This document shows, in pieces, positions 13,549-18,047 of a stretch of 18,047 nt of DNA. The DNA lies in NCBI GenBank assembly GCA_009843585.1, contig VYDC01000153.1:10944-28990 (forward strand). Reading direction: 5' to 3'. The notes under the pieces are model-generated. The model did not search any database. It had not been told where the DNA came from and saw nothing but the letters and a program-made list of their open reading frames with translations. The position numbers and the translations under genes are program-made. This stretch comes from Chloroflexota bacterium. GTDB taxonomy: Bacteria > Chloroflexota > Dehalococcoidia > UBA2979. Numbering within the stretch: position 1 is the first letter of the stretch; every line of letters starts with the position of its first letter.

Positions 13549-16500
13549 TCAGGCCCAGGACCTTCCGGCCGGCATGCGGAGCGCCCCCTCGGGCACTACC
13601 TCCTCCAGGCCGGTCGCCACGAGCGTGCGCTGCTCCCCGGCGCGCTCGTCCAGCACGCCCCGGGCCCGCACGAAGGCTGCCGTCCGCACCACCTCGCGGC
13701 GCTCGGAGGCGAGATCACGGCGCACCAGGATGTTCATCAGGCCGTACTCGTCCTCGAGCAGCAGGAAGATGATCCCGCGCGCGGTGAGCGGGCGCTGGCG
13801 GCAGACGACCAGCCCCGCCACCTCCACCGGGCGCCCGGCCGGTAGCGCGTGCAGGTGGCGGCTGGAGGCGACCCCCTCTCCGAGCGCTCCGCGCAGGAAC
13901 CGCATCGGGTGGGCATCGGGGGAGAGCCCGAGCAGCACGTAGTCGAGGGACATCCGCTCGCGATCGTCGAAGTCCGCGAGAGGCACCGCGTCCTGCGCCG
14001 TCGGCAGCTCGAGCCGCAGCTGGCGCCTGCCCGACTCGGACGAGGGGGTCCGGGCCATCCCGCCCGCCGCGGCGCCGCTGAAGAGCCCGAGCTGCCACAG
14101 CAGCTCGCGGCGGTTCAGCCCGAAGCCGTCGAAGGCGCCGGCCTGGATCAGGCGCGCCGCCTCCCGGCGCCCGAGCCCGGTGCGCTGCACGAAGTCGAAG
14201 AGCGAGCGGTAGCGCCCGGAGCGCTCGCGCTCCTCCTCGATCCGCCGGGCCCAGGCGGGGCCGAGGCCCTGCACGTAGCCGAGCCCGATGCGGATCGCGC
14301 CCGAGGCGCTCTCGTCGTCGGCGGGCTGCTCGACCGTGCACAGCGCGCGGCTGACGTCGATGTCGGGGCGCCGGATGGCGACGCCGTGGCGCTTCGCGTC
14401 GTTGGTGAGGACGTGCGGGGGGTAGAACCCCGTGGGCTGGTGGTTGAAGAGCGCGCAGAGGAACTCCGGGGCGTAGTACAGCTTGAGCCAGCTCGACTGG
14501 TAGGCGAGCAGCGCGAACGCCGCGCCGTGGCTCTTGGGGAAGCCGAACTCCGCGAAGCCCAGCAGGTTGTCGAAGACCCGCTCCGCCACCGCCCGCGCAA
14601 CGCCCCGCTCCGCGGCCCCCGCGAGGAAGCGCGCGCGCCAGGCGTCCATCGCCGCGCGCGCGTGCCGGCGGCTCATCGAGCGGCGGAAGCGCTCGGCTTC
14701 GCCGGCGCTGAAGCCGCCCATCTGCCGGGCGACCTGCAGCACCTGCTCCTGGAAGATCACCACCCCCAGCGTCTCCTCGAGCGCGTCCTGCACGCACTCG
14801 TGCGGCGGCCGGGGCCGGTAGCGCGGATCGCGGCGCTGCTGCTCGCGGCGCCGCACGTAGGGGTTCACGGCGCCGCCGACGATCGGCCCCGGCCGCACGA
14901 TCGAGACCTGCACGGCGAGATCCTCCAGGGTGCGCGGCTGCGTCCGGGGCAGCATCGCTATCTGCGCGCGCGACTCGATCTGGAAGACCCCGACGGTGTC
15001 GCCGCGGCAGATCGCGTCGTAGACCGCCTGGTCCTCGAAGTCGATCCGAGAGAGATCGACGATGCGGCCGCGCCCGGAGGCGACGAGCTCCACCGCCTCC
15101 TCGACGACCGAGAGCATGCCGAGCGCGAGGAAGTCGATCTTCACCATCCGCGCGTCGCTGACGGAGTCCTTGTCCCAGTGGCAGAGGTAGCGCCCCGGCA
15201 TCGCCGCCGGCTGGCAGGGCACGCAGTCGATGAGCGGTCCGGAGGCGATCACCATCCCGCCGGGGTGCTGCGAGAGGTGGCGCGGGATCCCCTCCAGCTG
15301 CTGCGCGATCTCGGCGAGCTGCTGCCAGCCGCGCGCCCGGGCGCGGCCCCGGAAGTGCGGCGAGCGCTCGAGCTCCTCCGGGATCTGGTCGGCCCCGTCG
15401 TGCGGCCCCGCGAGCCGGGCGAGGCGGTCGAGCTCCGCCTGGGGCAGCCCCAGCGCCTTGCCGGCGTCGCGGATCGCGCTCCGCGGGCGATAGGTGGCGA
15501 AGGTGGCGACGAGGGCGGTGCGCTCACGCCCCCAGCGCGCGTGGACGCGCTCTATCAGCTCCGCCCGGATATCGCGCGGGAAGTCGAGATCGATGTCGGG
15601 CAGCGAGTGCATCTCCTCGTTCAGGAAACGCCCGATGAAGAGGCGGTGGTGTACCGGATCGATGTGGGAGAGCCCGATCAGGTAGCAGACGATCGAGGCG
15701 ACCGAGGAGCCCCGGCCGCGTCCGGGCGGCAGCTGCGTGCGGCTGCGTGCGGTGCCCTGCCCGCGCACCTCGCGCGCGACCTCCTGCGCCAGCTGGAAGA
15801 CCTCGTGGTAGATGAGGAAGAACCCGGCGAGATCGTGCAGCCGTATCAGGCGCAGCTCCTCGTCCAGCTGCGCCTGCGCCTTGCTGCGCGCGGACGGGGA
15901 GCGGTAGCGCTCCCGCAGCCTCTCGCGGCAGATCCGCTCCAGCTCGAGCAGCGGCGTGGCGCCGTCGGGAAGCGGCGGGGCGGGGAGGCGGTAGCCGAGG
16001 TCCTCGGTGAGATCGAAGCGGCAGCGCTGCGCGATCCGAACCGTGTTCGCCGCCGCCTGCGGATGGTAGCGCTCAAAGCGACGGGCCTGCCCGGACGGGC
16101 TGCGCAGCCAGAACTCGGCGTTCGGCCGGCGCTCGGCGTGGCACTCCTCGAGGGTGGCGCGCCGGCGGATCGCGACCAGCACGTCCTGCAGCCGGTGGCG
16201 CTCGCGCAGGTGGTAGTGCACGTTGCCGGTCCCGACCACGCCCACCCCCGCGCGCTCCGCGAGCGCGACCAGCGCCTCGTTGCGCGGCCGGTCGCCGCGG
16301 ACGTAGTTGTCCTGCAGCTCGACGAAGATCTGGTTCGTGCCGAACCAGGCGATGAGGCGCTCGAGGGCGGCGACCGCCTCGCTCCCGCGTCCCGCCCCGA
16401 CGAGGGAGGGGATGCGCCCCTCGCGGCACCCCGTCAGCACGATCAGCCCCTCCGTGTGGCGGCCGAGCACGTCGAACGGGAGCACCGGATCGAGGCGTCG

Positions 16501-17007
16501 CTCCTCACGGGCGCGCGGATCCGTCTCCCTGAGACCGAAGGCGTCGCTGGAGAGGCGGCAGAGGTTGGCGTATCCCTGCCGGCTCTCGGCGAGCAGTGTG
16601 AGGTGCGAGCGCACCTCCGGGCCCGCGTCGCGCGCCGCCCCCGGCTCGGAGACGGTCAGCTCCAGACCGGTGATGGGCCGGATCCCGGCCGCGCGCGCCG
16701 CCTGCGCGAACTCCATCGCCCCGAACATGCCGTCGTGATCGGTCAGCGCGAGCGCCGCGTGGCCCTGCTCGGCGGCGCGTCGCACGAGCTCGTCCGGGCT
16801 CGAGGCGCCCTCCAGCAGCGAGTAGTGGCTGTGCGCGTGCAGCTCCACATACGGGACCTCGCCCAGCGCCTCGTCGGAGAGGGGCGGCGGGGAGCCGCGC
16901 GGCGCCCGGGGAGTCGGCGCCCGCGCCTCCCACTGCGCGCGCCGCCGCTCGAACTCGTCCCGGCGCTCCATGTAGCCGGGCTCGAGCTCCCGGCGCCCGC
17001 GTGCCAC
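13549..17007 (-). CDS. dnaE2: Error-prone DNA polymerase III alpha subunit DnaE2 (ImuC)
   Basis: 1152 residues, slightly longer than usual DnaE2 proteins. These C-family polymerases carry out SOS mutagenesis and translesion synthesis, usually with ImuB and ImuA'. The PHP domain starts at ELHAHSHYSLLEGAS (55-69) with LTDHDGMFG (88-96). The polymerase palm has PDIDLDF (470-476, catalytic Asp471 and Asp473) and the third Asp in VKIDFLALGML (622-632, Asp625). VRPGPIVGG (704-712) and FPKSHGAAFALLAYQSSWLK (split near 823-842) follow. An OB fold lies at about 1060-1100 (VEVAGLVVCRQRP, then LLLEDEYGLMN). The GTG at 17007 has AAGGAG five bases upstream. A LexA-type operator precedes the gene. No imuA or imuB is adjacent; a recombinase follows directly. 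Confidence 0.95.
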   Translation of the reverse strand: MARGRRELEPGYMERRDEFERRRAQWEARAPTPRAPRGSPPPLSDEALGEVPYVELHAHSHYSLLEGASSPDELVRRAAEQGHAALALTDHDGMFGAMEFAQAARAAGIRPITGLELTVSEPGAARDAGPEVRSHLTLLAESRQGYANLCRLSSDAFGLRETDPRAREERRLDPVLPFDVLGRHTEGLIVLTGCREGRIPSLVGAGRGSEAVAALERLIAWFGTNQIFVELQDNYVRGDRPRNEALVALAERAGVGVVGTGNVHYHLRERHRLQDVLVAIRRRATLEECHAERRPNAEFWLRSPSGQARRFERYHPQAAANTVRIAQRCRFDLTEDLGYRLPAPPLPDGATPLLELERICRERLRERYRSPSARSKAQAQLDEELRLIRLHDLAGFFLIYHEVFQLAQEVAREVRGQGTARSRTQLPPGRGRGSSVASIVCYLIGLSHIDPVHHRLFIGRFLNEEMHSLPDIDLDFPRDIRAELIERVHARWGRERTALVATFATYRPRSAIRDAGKALGLPQAELDRLARLAGPHDGADQIPEELERSPHFRGRARARGWQQLAEIAQQLEGIPRHLSQHPGGMVIASGPLIDCVPCQPAAMPGRYLCHWDKDSVSDARMVKIDFLALGMLSVVEEAVELVASGRGRIVDLSRIDFEDQAVYDAICRGDTVGVFQIESRAQIAMLPRTQPRTLEDLAVQVSIVRPGPIVGGAVNPYVRRREQQRRDPRYRPRPPHECVQDALEETLGVVIFQEQVLQVARQMGGFSAGEAERFRRSMSRRHARAAMDAWRARFLAGAAERGVARAVAERVFDNLLGFAEFGFPKSHGAAFALLAYQSSWLKLYYAPEFLCALFNHQPTGFYPPHVLTNDAKRHGVAIRRPDIDVSRALCTVEQPADDESASGAIRIGLGYVQGLGPAWARRIEEERERSGRYRSLFDFVQRTGLGRREAARLIQAGAFDGFGLNRRELLWQLGLFSGAAAGGMARTPSSESGRRQLRLELPTAQDAVPLADFDDRERMSLDYVLLGLSPDAHPMRFLRGALGEGVASSRHLHALPAGRPVEVAGLVVCRQRPLTARGIIFLLLEDEYGLMNILVRRDLASERREVVRTAAFVRARGVLDERAGEQRTLVATGLEEVVPEGALRMPAGRSWA

Positions 17008-17039
17008 CGCATCTCCTTCGCCTTCGCGAACGGCGGCTG

Positions 17040-17069
17040 AGCGTAACAGAACATACGTTCCTATCTCAA
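17040..17069 (-). promoter_or_regulatory. LexA-regulated promoter of dnaE2 (SOS box within -35/-10)
   Basis: GAACATACGTTC at 17049-17060 is a perfect GAAC-N4-GTTC palindrome, the core of the LexA/DinR box known in Bacillus and mycobacteria. On the minus strand TTGAGA (17069-17064) is a five-of-six -35 match, and TACGCT (17045-17040) is a weaker -10 at an 18-base spacing. The palindrome sits between them, so bound LexA would block RNA polymerase. The box is about 42 bases upstream of the dnaE2 GTG. Confidence 0.85.
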
Positions 17070-17130
17070 GCCCCAGACGGGTGGGGCGTGGACGCGAGAG
17101 GCCGGGCGCGGGAGTGCTGTCGGAAGACGA

Positions 17131-17148
17131 GCGGCTCGGGCGAGCCGC
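17131..17148. repeat. Short inverted repeat upstream of the ECF promoter
   Basis: GCGGCTC (17131-17137) and GAGCCGC (17142-17148) are perfect arms around a 4-base loop, ending 6 bases before the GGAAC element. It may be a regulator site or mark the boundary between the two divergent promoters. Confidence 0.35.
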
Positions 17149-17154
17149 GTGCGG

Positions 17155-17182
17155 GGAACGATCCGGCCGTCGGCCGCGTATC
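17155..17182 (+). promoter_or_regulatory. Candidate ECF-type promoter of the sigma-factor operon
   Basis: GGAAC at 17155-17159 and CGTATC at 17177-17182 are separated by 17 bases. This fits the GGAAC-N16/17-CGT pattern of many ECF sigma-dependent promoters. Transcription would start near 17190, about 70 bases before the sigma-factor ATG. ECF sigma factors commonly drive their own operon. Confidence 0.5.
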
Positions 17183-17261
17183 TACTGGCAAGATGGCATT
17201 GGTGCGACCTGTCGCGTGGCGCACACATCACCCCGGCCGACCCGCGGAGGGTGAGGGGCGC

Positions 17262-17819
17262 ATGACCGATGACGAGGCGATCCGGCGCTGCCAGGACGGC
17301 GACCGGGACGCCTTCCGCCATCTCGTGGAGCGCTACAAGAACCCGCTCTACGGCACCGCCTACCTGATGACCGGCAATGCCGCCCACGCCGAGGAGCACG
17401 TCCAGGAGGCCTTCCTCTCGGCCTGGCGCGGCATCCACACCTTCCGGAGGGGGCGCCCGGTGAAGCCCTGGCTGATGCGGATACTGGTGAACACCGTTCT
17501 CTCCCAGCGGCGGAGGCGCACCCTGACGACGGTGCCCATCGAGGAATCGCTGCTGCCGGGAGCGATCCCCGGCCCGCAGGACGAGATCGAGGCGAACGAG
17601 GACCGCGAGGCGCTCCGGCGGGCCCTCGCCCGGCTCAGCCCGGAGCACCGCGAGGTTGTCGTGCTGCGCTACTTCGCCGAGCTGACGATTCCGCAGGTGG
17701 CCCGCTCCGCCGGCGTGCGGAAGGGCACCGTCAAGTCGCGGCTCCACCGCGCGCTTCGCCAGCTGCGCGATCTGCTGGAGCACTCCGGCGAGATGGAGGT
17801 GGCCGGCAATGGCGCCTGA
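17262..17819 (+). CDS. ECF-family RNA polymerase sigma factor
   Basis: 185 residues, typical for group 4 (extracytoplasmic function) sigma factors that redirect RNA polymerase in response to envelope or oxidative signals. Region 2 spans about 8-78, including AFRHLVERYKNPLYG, the core-binding HAEEHVQEAFLSAW (42-55) and PWLMRILVN. Region 4 spans about 120-175, with LSPEHREVVVLRYF and the helix-turn-helix IPQVARSAGVRKGTVKSRL. The ATG at 17262 has GGAGGGTGAGGGG upstream; the open frame further upstream lacks family sequence. It overlaps the next gene by 11 bases, a standard sigma/anti-sigma arrangement. Usual DAED in region 2 is replaced by HAEE. Confidence 0.93.
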   Translation: MTDDEAIRRCQDGDRDAFRHLVERYKNPLYGTAYLMTGNAAHAEEHVQEAFLSAWRGIHTFRRGRPVKPWLMRILVNTVLSQRRRRTLTTVPIEESLLPGAIPGPQDEIEANEDREALRRALARLSPEHREVVVLRYFAELTIPQVARSAGVRKGTVKSRLHRALRQLRDLLEHSGEMEVAGNGA

Positions 17820-18047
17820 CGACGCACGCGATCCGGAGATGGAGCGCCGCCTGCGCGAGCACTTCGCCGAGGAGGCGCCCGAGCTGCGCGCGCCCGACGA
17901 TCTCTGGGAGCGCCTGGAGGGGCGGCTCGGCGATCAGGAGCCCCGTCGCTTCATGTTCGTGCGCGGCGGAGTCGTCGCCATCGGGGGGACGGCCTGGGCC
18001 ACGGCGGCGGCGGCGGCGGTCCTGATCGCGGCCGTCGGGCTCTGGGC
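17809..18047 (+). CDS. Probable anti-sigma factor, membrane-anchored, N-terminal part only
   Basis: The ATG at 17809 lies inside the end of the sigma-factor gene (11-base overlap). The visible 79 residues have a charged cytosolic part (MERRLREHFAEEAPELRAP, then LWERLEGRL) and a hydrophobic stretch from about residue 57 (VVAIGGTAWA on to VLIAAVGLW) that is a transmembrane helix. This layout, right after an ECF gene, is that of a one-pass anti-sigma factor. No zinc-binding HxxxCxxC motif is seen in the visible part, so it is not a ZAS-type protein. The sensor domain lies beyond the window. Confidence 0.75.
   Translation, partial: MAPDDARDPEMERRLREHFAEEAPELRAPDDLWERLEGRLGDQEPRRFMFVRGGVVAIGGTAWATAAAAAVLIAAVGLW

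Noticed and set aside
13849..17040. 1063-codon plus-strand frame opposite dnaE2
   Set aside because: It is a shadow of the dnaE2 codon pattern, rich in Arg, Ala and Glu with no motif.
1..18047. CRISPR arrays, tRNA or rRNA genes
   Set aside because: No regularly spaced repeats, tRNA-like T-loop sequences or rRNA signatures were noticed on either strand.

Overview
The window is about 18 kb of very GC-rich bacterial DNA (roughly 70% by eye). It is densely packed with short gaps, mixed strands and frequent GTG starts. The lineage cannot be fixed from the sequence. A perfect GAAC-N4-GTTC SOS box, a DnaE2 polymerase, an ECF sigma factor and a secreted M16 peptidase with a Thr/Pro/Ala-rich linker suggest a high-GC member of Chloroflexota or Actinomycetota. 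No rRNA, tRNA, CRISPR array or insertion sequence was found.

Layout. 1-2764 (-): N-terminal ~920 residues of an exported M16 zinc protease, running off the left edge. 3044-4850 (-): a two-gene unit of an M20-type hydrolase with an eroded second metal site, followed by a cupin protein. 4963-6180 (+): alpha/beta hydrolase. 6231-7289 (-): a close homologue of sterol C-24 methyltransferase (Erg6/SMT). 7424-7936 (+): nucleoside 2-deoxyribosyltransferase. 7933-8193 (-): DUF4242-like protein, its stop overlapping the previous one. 8402-9928 (+): oligopeptide-type substrate-binding protein with no signal peptide and no transporter genes beside it. 10035-10217 (+): two-helix membrane microprotein. 10348-11133 (+): cis-prenyltransferase of the UppS family. 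11159-11641 (-): hemerythrin-like protein. 11769-12397 (-): VapBC toxin-antitoxin pair. 12448-13548 (-): tyrosine recombinase. 13549-17007 (-): error-prone polymerase DnaE2. 17262-18047 (+): ECF sigma factor and the start of a membrane-anchored probable anti-sigma factor.

How the parts may work together. The left half is a set of metabolic and hydrolytic genes without one obvious pathway. The right third has more structure. dnaE2 has a LexA-type operator set between its -35 and -10 elements. The recombinase ORF can start directly after the dnaE2 stop, and vapB and vapC follow on the same strand, so a damage-induced transcript could in principle reach recombinase and toxin-antitoxin. The divergent sigma/anti-sigma pair carries an ECF-type promoter-like sequence upstream, suggesting autoregulation. 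The best leads are the bacterial SMT homologue, the dnaE2-recombinase-vapBC string under SOS control, and the M20 protein with missing metal ligands.
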